64,000 nucleotides of DNA from NCBI RefSeq assembly GCF_019351405.1, contig NZ_JAHWZX010000010.1:62001-126000 (forward strand), given 5' to 3'. Both the position numbers and the translations under genes were made by a program. This stretch comes from Stakelama flava (GTDB lineage: Bacteria; Pseudomonadota; Alphaproteobacteria; Sphingomonadales; Sphingomonadaceae). The first letter of the stretch is position 1. Each line of letters opens with the position of its first letter. This document shows, one piece after another, positions 46,199 through 55,818 of this stretch. A model generated the notes under the pieces. The model saw only the letters and a list, made by a program, of their open reading frames with translations. It did not search any database and was not told the origin of the DNA.

Positions 46199-46849
46199 TT
46201 ATTTCATTAGGCCGCGGATGAAGCCGATCAGGCCGGTCTGGCGCGAGCGTTTCAACCGTTCGGCGGCGAGGATGGTTTTGACCGATTCGAAACATTGCTC
46301 GACATCGTCATTGACCAGCACATAGTCATAGCCGTCCCAATGGCTGACCTCACGCTCCGACCGGGCCATGCGACCGTCGATGATCTCCTGACTGTCGGTC
46401 GCGCGGCGTTCGAGCCGGTCGCGCAACTCCTCCATCGAGGGCGGCAGGATGAAGACGCGGACCACGTCGCCGCCCGCGATCTGGAAAAGCTGCTGCGCGC
46501 CCTGCCAGTCGATATCGAACAGCACGTCCTGTCCCGCCTCCAGCATGTCGTAGACCGGCTTTTTCGGCGTCCCGTAGCGATGGTCGAAGACATGCGCCCA
46601 TTCGAGGAATTCGTGATTCGCAGCCATGTCGCGAAACTGTTCGATATCGACGAAATGGTAATCCTTCCCATCGACCTCCCCGGGACGCATCGTCCGGGTG
46701 GTCGCGGAAACCGACATGCCAAGCTTCGGTTCGGCGGCAAGCAGCTTGCGCGCGATCGTCGATTTGCCCGCGCCCGAAGGGGAGGACAGCACGAACAACA
46801 CACCGCGCCGTTTGAAACCATGGGGATCGGGGTCTCGCTCAAATGCCAT
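46199..46849 (-). CDS. gmk: Guanylate kinase
   Basis: Phosphorylates GMP to GDP. 216 residues. P-loop SSPSGAGKST at about 24, GMP-binding SVSATTRTMRPGE, HFVDIEQF, EFLEWAHVFDHRYGTP and DIDWQGAQQL. The C-terminus extends about 20 basic residues (AAERLKRSRQTGLIGFIRGL). Essential for nucleotide supply and ppGpp control. Upstream of a small glycine-rich gene on the same strand. Confidence 0.97.
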   Translation of the reverse strand: MAFERDPDPHGFKRRGVLFVLSSPSGAGKSTIARKLLAAEPKLGMSVSATTRTMRPGEVDGKDYHFVDIEQFRDMAANHEFLEWAHVFDHRYGTPKKPVYDMLEAGQDVLFDIDWQGAQQLFQIAGGDVVRVFILPPSMEELRDRLERRATDSQEIIDGRMARSEREVSHWDGYDYVLVNDDVEQCFESVKTILAAERLKRSRQTGLIGFIRGLMK

Positions 46850-46888
46850 GGTTGCTAGTGGCGGAGCAGAACCGGTCGCGTCAAGCGT

Positions 46889-47104
46889 TCAGGCTCCCTC
46901 GCCGCCGCCGAACACCTGCTCCACGCCTTCCGATATGCCGCGAAGCACCAGCCAGCCCACTGCATAGGTAAGCGCGACGGGCACCGCGACCTTCAGCACA
47001 TTGGCGGTAACCGCGCCGATGATCGCGCCGTCGGCCGCGCTGTCGTCACCGCTCATCGAATCGATTGCTCCGCCCACCAGCGCGCCGATCGTGGTTGCAC
47101 CCAT
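46889..47104 (-). CDS. Small Gly/Ala-rich membrane protein
   Basis: A 71-residue protein. It starts MGATTIGALVGGAIDSMSG, a glycine-zipper-like stretch, continues GAIIGAVTANVLKV and has one strong TM (VPVALTYAVGWLVLRGI) before a Gly-rich end. ATG 47104 follows AGGAG by 8 bases, giving good support. Resembles small sphingomonad envelope proteins with glycine zippers; no known function. Precedes gmk by about 40 bases. Confidence 0.65.
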   Translation of the reverse strand: MGATTIGALVGGAIDSMSGDDSAADGAIIGAVTANVLKVAVPVALTYAVGWLVLRGISEGVEQVFGGGEGA

Positions 47105-47214
47105 ATTAGTATCTCCTGAAAAATCCGCCCCGGAAAAGGGGGCTGCGTCGTCTTTTCGGAACCCGCAAACCTTGCGCGCGGTTCCGATTGGACACACGCG
47201 GACAGGAAATGAGT

Positions 47215-47300
47215 ACGGTCCTTCGACTTCGCTCAGGACCAACGGATCATTTGAAAACTGGCCCTACACCCGTTTGCGCTGAGCAAAGTCGAAGCGCCGT
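47215..47300. repeat. Inverted REP-like pair between fumC and small membrane gene
   Basis: GGTCCTTCGACTTCGCTCAG at the left and GCGCTGAGCAAAGTCGAAGC at the right are inverted diverged copies, as at 26096 and 34340. It lies in the 209-base gap 47105-47313; the rest of the gap shows no gene and no clear promoter. Confidence 0.7.
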
Positions 47301-47313
47301 TTTTCTGCCCGCG

Positions 47314-48711
<1,398 letters not shown>

Positions 48712-48821
48712 TCCTCCGTTCGCTTCGCGCAGGACGAAGAGCGCCCGGAGCACACGGATCGTTCCGAAGCGCCTTTACCCGGTGCTGGCCGCGACGACCG
48801 GTGAGCGAACGCGGCGGAACG

Positions 48822-49310
48822 CTATTTCTTGCGCTTGAAATCCACCGCGACGACGTTCGAACCGTCTTCCGATTCGGCCACCACGCCGCGATCGCGGTCC
48901 TGTTCGCCGTCATCGTCCGGCTCCGGCGCGTCAGGCCCTTCCTGCGCGGCGAAGCGCAGTTCGAAATTGACCGCCGGATCGTGAAAGCCAGTAATCGCGG
49001 CAAACGGGATCACCAGCATAGACGGAATCTGGTTGAAGCTCAGCCCCACTGAAAAGCGTTCATCGTCGACCGTCAGGTCCCAGAAACGATGCTGCATGAC
49101 GATCGTCATTTCATCGGGAAAGCGTTCGACCAGCCGTTCGGGAATGTCGACGCCGGGCGCCTGCGTCTTGAATGTGATGTAGAAATGATGCTGGCCGGGC
49201 AGTGCGCCCGTTTCCTGCACCTGCCCCAGCACGCGGCCGACGACTGCGCGCAGTGCCTCCTGCACGATTTCGTCATAGGGAATCAGGCTGTCTGGCACGC
49301 TTGCTGTCAT
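48822..49310 (-). CDS. sspB: ClpXP adaptor protein SspB (alphaproteobacterial type)
   Basis: Delivers ssrA-tagged and other substrates to ClpXP. 162 residues. SLIPYDEIVQEALRAVVGRV, HHFYITFKTQAPGVDIPERL, MTIVMQHRFWDLTV and SVGLSFNQIPSMLVIPFAAI are alphaproteobacterial SspB blocks; the acidic linker and the C-terminal ClpX-binding peptide (VVAVDFKRK) close the protein. ATG 49310 has AAGGAGG 15 bases upstream, longer than usual. Divergent from hisB. Confidence 0.93.
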   Translation of the reverse strand: MTASVPDSLIPYDEIVQEALRAVVGRVLGQVQETGALPGQHHFYITFKTQAPGVDIPERLVERFPDEMTIVMQHRFWDLTVDDERFSVGLSFNQIPSMLVIPFAAITGFHDPAVNFELRFAAQEGPDAPEPDDDGEQDRDRGVVAESEDGSNVVAVDFKRKK

Positions 49311-49385
49311 GATTGCGGTGACTAACCTCCTTTGGGCCGCGGTCAAGATTGCATGACGCGGCGGCCGCGCTATGTGGGGGGCATC

Positions 49386-49979
49386 ATGCGCAGCGCAAGC
49401 ATCTCGCGAAAGACCGCGGAAACCGCCGTCGATGTCACCGTCAACCTGGACGGGACGGGACAATATTCCGTTTCGACCGGGGTGGGCTTTCTCGACCATA
49501 TGCTCGAACAGCTTTCGCGCCATTCGCTGATCGACCTCGAATGCACCGTCGCGGGCGACCTGCACATCGACCAGCATCACACCGTTGAGGATTGCGGCAT
49601 CGCCATCGGCGAGGCGGTGGCAAAGGCGCTGGGCGACAAGAAGGGCATCCACCGATATGGCGATGCGATGTCGCCGATGGACGAGACGCTCAGCCGCGTC
49701 GCACTCGATATTTCGGGGCGTCCCTGGCTGGTCTTCAAAACCGGCTTCACTCAGGTGAAGCTGGGTGAGATGGATACCGAACTGATCGAACACTGGTTCC
49801 ACAGCTTCGCGCAGAATGCGGGGATCACGCTGCATATCGAGACGCTGTACGGCACCAATAACCACCATATCGCCGAAAGCATCTTCAAGGGGCTGGCGCG
49901 CGCGCTGCGCAATGCGGTCGAGATCGATCCACGCAAGTCAGACGCAATTCCCTCGACCAAGGGCATGCTGGGTGGCTGA
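49386..49979 (+). CDS. hisB: Imidazoleglycerol-phosphate dehydratase
   Basis: Sixth step of histidine synthesis, Mn-dependent dehydration of IGP. 197 residues, monofunctional. Metal-binding His motifs [41 protein letters not shown] and [19 protein letters not shown] are all intact. ATG 49386 follows GGGGGG by 5 bases. First gene of hisB-yciI-hisH-hisA-hisF; its stop overlaps the next start by 8 bases. Confidence 0.98.
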   Translation: MRSASISRKTAETAVDVTVNLDGTGQYSVSTGVGFLDHMLEQLSRHSLIDLECTVAGDLHIDQHHTVEDCGIAIGEAVAKALGDKKGIHRYGDAMSPMDETLSRVALDISGRPWLVFKTGFTQVKLGEMDTELIEHWFHSFAQNAGITLHIETLYGTNNHHIAESIFKGLARALRNAVEIDPRKSDAIPSTKGMLGG

Positions 49980-50286
49980 AGACTACCGCTCGTCGGGACC
50001 GCTGTGCCTGATCCTGCTCGACTATGTCGAACCGCTGGACGCGGTCGATGTGCAAATGGGCGCGCATGTCGAATGGCTGAAAAAAGGGTTTGGCGAGGGC
50101 GTGTTCCTGATCGCCGGGCGCAAGGACCCGCGTACCGGCGGGGTCATCGTGGTCCGCGGGACGAAGGACAGGGTCGAGGCGCTGGCAAGAACCGATCCGT
50201 TCGTCGAAAGCGGCGTCGCAACGGCAGAAGTGATCGCGTTCAACGCCAGCTTCGCCGTGCCGGAAATCGCTGCGCTGCTGGCATGA
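49972..50286 (+). CDS. YciI-family protein inside the his operon
   Basis: A 104-residue dimeric alpha-beta-barrel-like protein. [49 protein letters not shown] and [16 protein letters not shown] are YciI features, including the conserved His in AHVEWL. GTG start at 49972, inside hisB by 8 bases, and an ATGA join to hisH. The family has been linked to small-molecule handling, but no role in histidine synthesis is established. The tight coupling argues it matters to this pathway here. Confidence 0.85.
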   Translation: MAEDYRSSGPLCLILLDYVEPLDAVDVQMGAHVEWLKKGFGEGVFLIAGRKDPRTGGVIVVRGTKDRVEALARTDPFVESGVATAEVIAFNASFAVPEIAALLA

Positions 50287-50885
50287 CCATCGCGCTGATC
50301 GACTACGGTGCGGGCAACCTTCATTCTGTCCACAATGCGCTGATGGCGGCGGGCGCGACCGATATCGCGGTTACCGACGATCCCGAAACGGTGCGGCGCG
50401 CCGATCGCGTCGTGCTTCCCGGTGTCGGCGCATTCGGGGCGTGCGCCAAGGGCCTGCGCGGCGTCTCCGGCATGGTCGATGCGATCGAGGAACGCGTGCT
50501 GACGCGCGGCGCGCCATTTCTGGGCGTGTGCGTCGGCATGCAGTTGATGGCCGATAGCGGGGAGGAATTCGGCACGCACCCCGGCCTGGGTTGGATTTCG
50601 GGAACGGTGAAGGCGCTCACCCCCGCCCCCGGCATTCGCGTGCCGCACATGGGCTGGAACGATGTCGTCCCGGCTGCGGCGCATCCGCTGATCGAACCGG
50701 GCGAAGCCTATTTCCTGCACAGCTTCGCCTTTACCGGCGCGCATGTGATCGCCACCAGCGACCATGGCGGGCCGGTGACCGCAGCGATCGGGCGCGACAA
50801 TATGGTCGGCGTCCAGTTCCACCCCGAAAAGAGCCAGCGATACGGCATCGCGCTGCTCGAAAGGTTTCTTGCATGGCGTCCCTGA
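50283..50885 (+). CDS. hisH: Imidazole glycerol phosphate synthase glutaminase subunit
   Basis: Makes ammonia from glutamine for HisF. 200 residues. ALIDYGAGNLHSVHNAL start; nucleophile Cys in FLGVCVGMQLMA; triad His and Glu in QFHPEKSQRYG. VLPGVGAFGACAKGL is the oxyanion strand. ATGA overlap with yciI; its end overlaps the hisA start by 13 bases. Confidence 0.97.
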   Translation: MTIALIDYGAGNLHSVHNALMAAGATDIAVTDDPETVRRADRVVLPGVGAFGACAKGLRGVSGMVDAIEERVLTRGAPFLGVCVGMQLMADSGEEFGTHPGLGWISGTVKALTPAPGIRVPHMGWNDVVPAAAHPLIEPGEAYFLHSFAFTGAHVIATSDHGGPVTAAIGRDNMVGVQFHPEKSQRYGIALLERFLAWRP

Positions 50886-51607
50886 CCATCTTCCCGGCGA
50901 TCGACCTGAAGGGCGGATCGGTGGTCCGGCTGGCCGAGGGCGATATGGACCGCGCCACGGTCTATGGCGACGATCCGGCGGCACAGGCCGACCTGTTCGC
51001 GAAAGCGGGCGCACATCATCTGCACGTCGTCGATCTGGACGGTGCATTTGCCGGGCAATCGGTGAACGGCGAAGCGGTCGCGAATATCGTGAAGACGTTT
51101 CCGGGCCGGGTTCAGCTTGGCGGCGGCATCCGCAACCGCGCGGCAATCGAACACTGGTTCGCGCTTGGCGTCGACCGGGTGGTGATCGGCACGGCGGCGC
51201 TGGAAAATCCCGATCTGGTCCGGGAAGCGGCGGCCGCCTTTCCCGGCCGGATCGTCGTCGCGGTCGATGCCAAGGGCGGGATGGTCGCCACACGCGGCTG
51301 GGCCGATGTTTCCACCGTATCGGCCGAATCGCTTGCCCGTCGGTTCGAAGATGCGGGTGTCGCCGCGCTGCTGTTCACCGATGTCGGGCGCGACGGGTTG
51401 CTGAAAGGCTGCAATGTCGAAGCGACGGTCGCGCTGGCCCGCGCGGTATCGATCCCGGTCATCGCGAGCGGCGGCGTTGCGGGCATGGGCGATATCGAGT
51501 CGCTGCGCCGCCATGTCGATGACGGCGTCGCCGGCGTAATTACCGGTCGTGCGCTATATGACGGTCGGCTCGACCTTGCCGAAGCGATCGGAGCGGCTGC
51601 GGCATGA
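50873..51607 (+). CDS. hisA: ProFAR isomerase
   Basis: Converts ProFAR to PRFAR. 244-residue half-repeated TIM barrel. [18 protein letters not shown] holds the first catalytic Asp, [13 protein letters not shown] the second, and QLGGGIRN and VIASGGVAG are phosphate loops. Start ATG 50873 lies 13 bases inside hisH. The HisF gene follows after 22 bases. Confidence 0.97.
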   Translation: MASLTIFPAIDLKGGSVVRLAEGDMDRATVYGDDPAAQADLFAKAGAHHLHVVDLDGAFAGQSVNGEAVANIVKTFPGRVQLGGGIRNRAAIEHWFALGVDRVVIGTAALENPDLVREAAAAFPGRIVVAVDAKGGMVATRGWADVSTVSAESLARRFEDAGVAALLFTDVGRDGLLKGCNVEATVALARAVSIPVIASGGVAGMGDIESLRRHVDDGVAGVITGRALYDGRLDLAEAIGAAAA

Positions 51608-51629
51608 TCCGGTCGAACGGAGCCATTTC

Positions 51630-52388
51630 GTGACCGTCCGAGCACGCGTCATCCCCTGCCTCGACGTGGCGAACGGCCGCGTGGTGAAGGGCGTCAATTT
51701 CGTCGATCTGAAGGATGCGGGCGATCCGGTCGAACAGGCGCGCGCCTATGATGCGGCGGGCGCGGACGAGTTGTGCTTTTTAGACATCACGGCCAGTCAC
51801 GAGGATCGCGGGACGATCATCGACGTGGTGCGGCGCACCGCCGAAGTCTGCTTCATGCCGCTGACCGTCGGCGGCGGCGTGCGCAGCGCGGACGATGCGC
51901 GCGCGCTGCTGCTCGCCGGCGCGGACAAGGTGGCGGTCAATTCCGCGGCGGTCGCGCGGCCCGAAGTCGTCGCCGACATCGCCGACCGTTTCGGCAGCCA
52001 GTGCATCACTGCGTCAATCGATGCGCGCCGCGTGGGCGAGCATTGGGAAATCTTCACCCATGGCGGGCGGCGCGAAACCGGCATCGACGCAATCGACCAC
52101 GCGCTGCGGCTGGCGAAGCTGGGCGCGGGCGAATTGCTCGTCACCTCAATGGATCGCGACGGGACGAAGGGCGGCTATGACTTGCCGCTGATTCGCGCGA
52201 TAGCCGATTCGGTGACGGTGCCGGTGGTGGCGTCGGGGGGCGTCGGCAATCTCGACCATCTGGTCGCCGGAATCAGCGAAGGCCATGCGAGCGCAGTGCT
52301 CGCCGCATCGATCTTCCATTTCGGCGAAGCGAGCGTTGCCGACGCCCATGCCGCGCTGCGTGCGGCGGGAATCCCCGCGCGGGGCTGA
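51630..52388 (+). CDS. hisF: Imidazole glycerol phosphate synthase cyclase subunit
   Basis: Joins ammonia to PRFAR, giving IGP and AICAR, with HisH. 252 residues. [19 protein letters not shown] carries the general Asp, [16 protein letters not shown] the second, and TVGGGVRS and VVASGGVGN are phosphate loops. GTG 51630 has GGAG 8 bases upstream. Last of the tightly packed his genes; the 147-base AT-richer spacer 52389-52534 follows, with no further gene and several possible weak promoters. Confidence 0.97.
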   Translation: MTVRARVIPCLDVANGRVVKGVNFVDLKDAGDPVEQARAYDAAGADELCFLDITASHEDRGTIIDVVRRTAEVCFMPLTVGGGVRSADDARALLLAGADKVAVNSAAVARPEVVADIADRFGSQCITASIDARRVGEHWEIFTHGGRRETGIDAIDHALRLAKLGAGELLVTSMDRDGTKGGYDLPLIRAIADSVTVPVVASGGVGNLDHLVAGISEGHASAVLAASIFHFGEASVADAHAALRAAGIPARG

Positions 52389-52534
52389 CCCTTCCAAATG
52401 TCGATTTATTTTACATTTACCATGAACCGATCGCGACGGTTAACCTTGTTTCCTACCGAAAAGCGTTGATTTCGATAAGTGGCCTCTCGTTTGCATTAAC
52501 CCTTGGCAACAGGATTCAAGCGAAGGGAAACGCC

Positions 52535-52768
52535 ATGTCCATGCCCATCCGCCTCGCCATCGCCGCGGCAGCGACGCTGATGCCGCTGTCTGCCGCATCG
52601 GCGATGAGCCAGCCGCCGCAGGAAGCGCCCGGACATAATGGTGGCGGCCATCACGGATCGGGCAGCCCGTCCCCCGTTCCCGAACCCGGCATGTTCGCGC
52701 TGTTCGCAACGGGGCTGGCCGGCGTGTTTGCAGGCCGCCTTCTCGCCCGACGCCGCAACAAGGACTGA
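52535..52768 (+). CDS. Minimal PEP-CTERM exosortase-target protein
   Basis: A 77-residue protein: signal peptide (MSMPIRLAIAAAATLMPLSA), a ~25-residue Gly/His/Pro-rich mature stretch (GHNGGGHHGSGSPSP) and a PEP-CTERM sorting tail with VPEPG, a hydrophobic helix (MFALFATGLAGVFAG) and RRR at the end. Such tails are cut by exosortase and the protein is displayed or secreted with exopolysaccharide. After removal of both ends very little is left, which is unusual. GAAGGGA lies 6 bases before ATG 52535. Confidence 0.8.
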   Translation: MSMPIRLAIAAAATLMPLSAASAMSQPPQEAPGHNGGGHHGSGSPSPVPEPGMFALFATGLAGVFAGRLLARRRNKD

Positions 52769-52902
52769 TTGCGGCGCTGCGCCGACGCGAAGCGCTTCTG
52801 AATCAGCGCGCGGCTTGACCGATCGCGCTGATGACGTTGCGATGGGCAATGCACCCAAATTTTAACCGTATCTTGCCGGATCGCGGACTAGGCACGGTGG
52901 CG

Positions 52903-53112
52903 ATGCGAATGATCGTCTTTCTTTTCGGCCTGATGCGCGCCTTTCCCGCATGGGCACAGGCGCCCGCCCATTCGGGAATTATCGACCGCCACGGCTTTGA
53001 ACTTTCCGACATCGCATTGTTCGTTGTCGCGGTACTCGGCGTCTGGTTCGCCCGCCGCGCGCTTCGCACCCGTTTTCGCCGACGCGGGCGGCGCGAGGGC
53101 GGTCAGGATTGA
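52903..53112 (+). CDS. Small exported single-TM protein between hisF and hisE
   Basis: A 69-residue protein with signal-like MIVFLFGLMRAFPAWAQA, a short middle (HSGIIDRHGFELSD), one TM (IALFVVAVLGVWFARRAL) and a basic Arg/Gly end. The architecture of a small periplasmic face plus membrane anchor with basic tail resembles its PEP-CTERM neighbour in layout but lacks a PEP motif. No function recognised. Start uncertain; ATG 52903 has GCGA-only upstream. Confidence 0.5.
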   Translation: MRMIVFLFGLMRAFPAWAQAPAHSGIIDRHGFELSDIALFVVAVLGVWFARRALRTRFRRRGRREGGQD

Positions 53113-53143
53113 CAAAGCGCGCATGCCTGCGATGTGCGGGCAT

Positions 53144-53467
53144 ATGAGCGATACCGACCCCCTCGCCACGCTGGAAGCCGTCATTCGCGAACGGATGGGC
53201 GCTGATCCCGACAGTTCCTATGTCGCGCGACTGCATGCCAAGGGCCGCGCCAAGATCGCCCAGAAAGTGGGCGAAGAGGCAGTCGAAACCGTAATCGCCG
53301 CGATCGAGGGCGACCGCGCCGCACTGACCGGCGAAGCGGCGGACCTTATCTTCCACCTGCTCGTGCTGCTGGCCGAATCAGGGCTGTCGCTCGACGATGT
53401 GCGCGGCGAACTGATTCGGCGCGAAGGCGTGTCCGGGCTGGAGGAAAAAGCGGCGCGCACCCGATAA
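53144..53467 (+). CDS. hisE: Phosphoribosyl-ATP pyrophosphatase
   Basis: Second step of histidine synthesis, an alpha-helical MazG-like nucleotide pyrophosphatase. 107 residues. Acidic motif KVGEEAVETVIAAIEGD and GEAADLIFHLLVLLAESGL provide the Mg-binding Glu/Asp residues. Monofunctional and separate from hisI. It sits 755 bases downstream of hisF, split from the tight his cluster by two small membrane-linked genes. ATG 53144 is chosen for the family N-terminus. Confidence 0.95.
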   Translation: MSDTDPLATLEAVIRERMGADPDSSYVARLHAKGRAKIAQKVGEEAVETVIAAIEGDRAALTGEAADLIFHLLVLLAESGLSLDDVRGELIRREGVSGLEEKAARTR

Positions 53468-53574
53468 CCGCTCCGCCCCGGCGAACCCGTCCGCCGCCGC
53501 TTGTCGAAGCGCAGCGCTTGCTTCAAAACGCCATCGAACGCGCCCTCGCACCAACGGATCGGGAGAGTAACGCC

Positions 53575-53964
53575 ATGCCCGTCGACGCAACGCTGCCCTA
53601 TGACGACGATAATATCTTCGCGAAAATCCTGCGCGGCGAAATTCCGTGCGACAAAGTGCATGAGGATGAACACACCCTCGCCTTTCGCGACATCAATCCG
53701 CAGGCACCAACGCATATTCTTGTGATCCCGAAGGGACGATATGTATCGTGGGCCGATTTCTCGGCACGCGCGCAAGACGCGGAAATCACTGGGTTCGTGC
53801 GCGCGGTCGGAACGATCGCGCGTCAGGCGGGGCTGGTCGAAACCGGCTATCGCCTACTCGCCAATACCGGCGGCGATGCGCATCAGGAAGTGCCGCACCT
53901 GCACGTCCATATCTTCGCCGGAACGAATCTGGGGCCGATGCTCGCGCCTTCGCACGCGCAATAA
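53575..53964 (+). CDS. HIT-family nucleotide hydrolase (HinT-like)
   Basis: A 129-residue histidine-triad protein hydrolysing AMP-amino or nucleoside phosphoramidate bonds. Signature HLHVHIFAG with the catalytic central His; IFAKILRGEIPCDKVHED is the N-terminal block. GGGAGAG lies just before ATG 53575. Downstream of hisE by 107 bases, probably cotranscribed. Physiological substrate unknown. Confidence 0.95.
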   Translation: MPVDATLPYDDDNIFAKILRGEIPCDKVHEDEHTLAFRDINPQAPTHILVIPKGRYVSWADFSARAQDAEITGFVRAVGTIARQAGLVETGYRLLANTGGDAHQEVPHLHVHIFAGTNLGPMLAPSHAQ

Positions 53965-54057
53965 GGGATTGCACGCAACCGCTTTGCCGTTAGGCTCGCC
54001 CCTTTCCAAATCCCGGCGGGCCACCCGCCGCGTATCTGTTCCGGGGGGACTATCTTC

Positions 54058-55638
54058 ATGGATTGGCGCGTAAAGCCATTGGACGCCATTCTGGCGACCG
54101 CTGAGAAGAAATCGCTTGCACGAACGCTCGGTCCGATCCAGCTCACGCTGCTGGGCGTGGGCGCAATCATCGGCACCGGCATCTTCGTACTGACATCGGA
54201 AGCCGCGCAAAAGGCGGGGCCGGGCATGATGTGGGCGTTCGTCATCGCCGCGTTCGTGTGCGCGGTGGCGGCACTTTGTTATTCCGAAATCGCATCGATG
54301 GTGCCGGTTTCGGGTTCGGCCTATACCTATACCTATGCCGTGATGGGCGAACTTCTGGCCTGGATGGTCGGTTGGGCGCTGATCCTCGAATATGCCGTGG
54401 CGGCAAGCGCCGTGTCGGTCGGCTGGTCGGGCTATTTCATCGGGCTCCTCGACAGTTGGGGGATAGGATTTCCCCATGTCCTGTCGGTCGGCCCCTATGC
54501 GGGCGGCATCGTCAACCTGCCCGCACTGATCATCGCCCTGCTCGTCACGCTGCTGTTGATGATCGGCACGACCGAAAGCGCGCGGGTGAACGCGGTGCTT
54601 GTGACGATCAAGGTGGCCGCGCTCGCTGTCTTCATCGCGCTGACCGTGCCGGTGATGAAGGGTGCGGAGTTCGAACCCTTCCTGCCCAATGGCTGGATCG
54701 GAACCGGATTCGGGTCGGGACTGGGCGCGGTCGGCGCCGCCGCCTCGATCTTTTTCGCCTATGTCGGGTTCGACGCGGTTTCGACCGCGGCGGAAGAAAC
54801 AAAGAATCCGCAGGTCAACGTGCCCATCGGCCTGATCGGAAGCCTGGCGATCTGTACCGTCTTCTACCTGCTGGTGGCGGCCGGTGCGATCGGCACCATC
54901 GGCGCACAGCCAGTCACCGCGATCGGTGGCGGCATATTGGCCCCCGGCACGCCAGAACTCGCTGACCGCTGTCAGGCGCTGGCGAGCATGGGAACCGAAC
55001 CGCTGGTCTGTTCGCGCGAAGCACTGGCCCACGTGCTGCGCGAAATCGGCTATGCCCGGCTGGGCGACATGATCGGTATCGCGGCGTTCCTCGCGCTGCC
55101 TTCGGTCATCCTGATCATGCTGTTCGGCCAGACGCGAATCTTCTTCGTGATGGCACGCGACGGGCTGCTGCCCGAATTCCTGTCGGCCATTCACCCGAAA
55201 TGGAAGACGCCGCACATCGTCACGATGATCACCGGCGTCGCGGTCGCGTTCTTCGCGGCGTTCCTGCCGGTGGGGCAGCTTGCCGACATTTCGAATTCGG
55301 GAACGCTCTTCGCCTTCTTCATGGTGGCGCTCGCCGTGCTGATCCTTCGCCGGACCCAGCCCGAACGGAAACGGCCGTTCCGCACGCCGGCGGTCTATAT
55401 CGTCGCGCCGCTGGCGATCCTCGGCACGCTCGGCCTTTATGTCAGCTTGCCGGTGGAGGCGATGCTGGTGCTGCCGGTATGGGGTGGCATCGGGCTGGTC
55501 GTGTATTTCCTTTACGGCTTCCGCAAAAGCCATGTCGGGCGCGGCATCATCGACGTGCATGAAGATGATGAGGATGCCCCGCCACAGGCAGTGCCGCCGA
55601 TCGGCAGCGCCCACACGCCGGGTTACAAGGACGCCTGA
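54058..55638 (+). CDS. APC-superfamily amino acid permease
   Basis: A 526-residue inner-membrane transporter of the cationic-amino-acid (CAT/YfnA-like) group. About 12-14 TMs. Family motifs: LLGVGAIIGTGIFVLTS in TM1, VPVSGSAYTYTYAVMGELLA, FFAYVGFDAVSTAAEETKNP with the conserved Glu, and MFGQTRIFFVMARDGLLPE. An insert with several Cys (LADRCQAL, LVCSRE) lies in the TM7-8 loop. Single gene with a strong terminator. Substrate cannot be set from sequence. Confidence 0.92.
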   Translation: MDWRVKPLDAILATAEKKSLARTLGPIQLTLLGVGAIIGTGIFVLTSEAAQKAGPGMMWAFVIAAFVCAVAALCYSEIASMVPVSGSAYTYTYAVMGELLAWMVGWALILEYAVAASAVSVGWSGYFIGLLDSWGIGFPHVLSVGPYAGGIVNLPALIIALLVTLLLMIGTTESARVNAVLVTIKVAALAVFIALTVPVMKGAEFEPFLPNGWIGTGFGSGLGAVGAAASIFFAYVGFDAVSTAAEETKNPQVNVPIGLIGSLAICTVFYLLVAAGAIGTIGAQPVTAIGGGILAPGTPELADRCQALASMGTEPLVCSREALAHVLREIGYARLGDMIGIAAFLALPSVILIMLFGQTRIFFVMARDGLLPEFLSAIHPKWKTPHIVTMITGVAVAFFAAFLPVGQLADISNSGTLFAFFMVALAVLILRRTQPERKRPFRTPAVYIVAPLAILGTLGLYVSLPVEAMLVLPVWGGIGLVVYFLYGFRKSHVGRGIIDVHEDDEDAPPQAVPPIGSAHTPGYKDA

Positions 55639-55666
55639 GGCGAGATTTAACACCGAACGTTTGAAC

Positions 55667-55707
55667 GGGGCCGGAAGCAATATGCCTTTTCCGGCCCCAA
55701 TTTTTTT
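55667..55707 (+). terminator. Rho-independent terminator after the permease
   Basis: GGGGCCGGAA (55667-55676) pairs perfectly with TTCCGGCCCC (55689-55698), then AATTTTTTT. Strong, and placed 29 bases after the permease stop. Confidence 0.92.
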
Positions 55708-55728
55708 GAGCGGTTTTCGAGGCGGCAT

Positions 55729-55754
55729 AAAAAGGGGAGCCCGCAGGCTCCCCT
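55729..55754 (-). terminator. Terminator of the PfkB gene (minus strand)
   Basis: On the minus strand GGGGAGCC, a 4-base loop and GGCTCCCC are followed by TTTTT (the AAAAA at 55729-55733). It lies about 65 bases past the end of the PfkB gene, back to back with the permease terminator. Confidence 0.85.
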
Positions 55755-55818
55755 CTACCCGTCATATGCGACGCCGGCTTCGTCCACCGCTCAGCGCGAA
55801 CGGTGCGGCCTTGCCATT

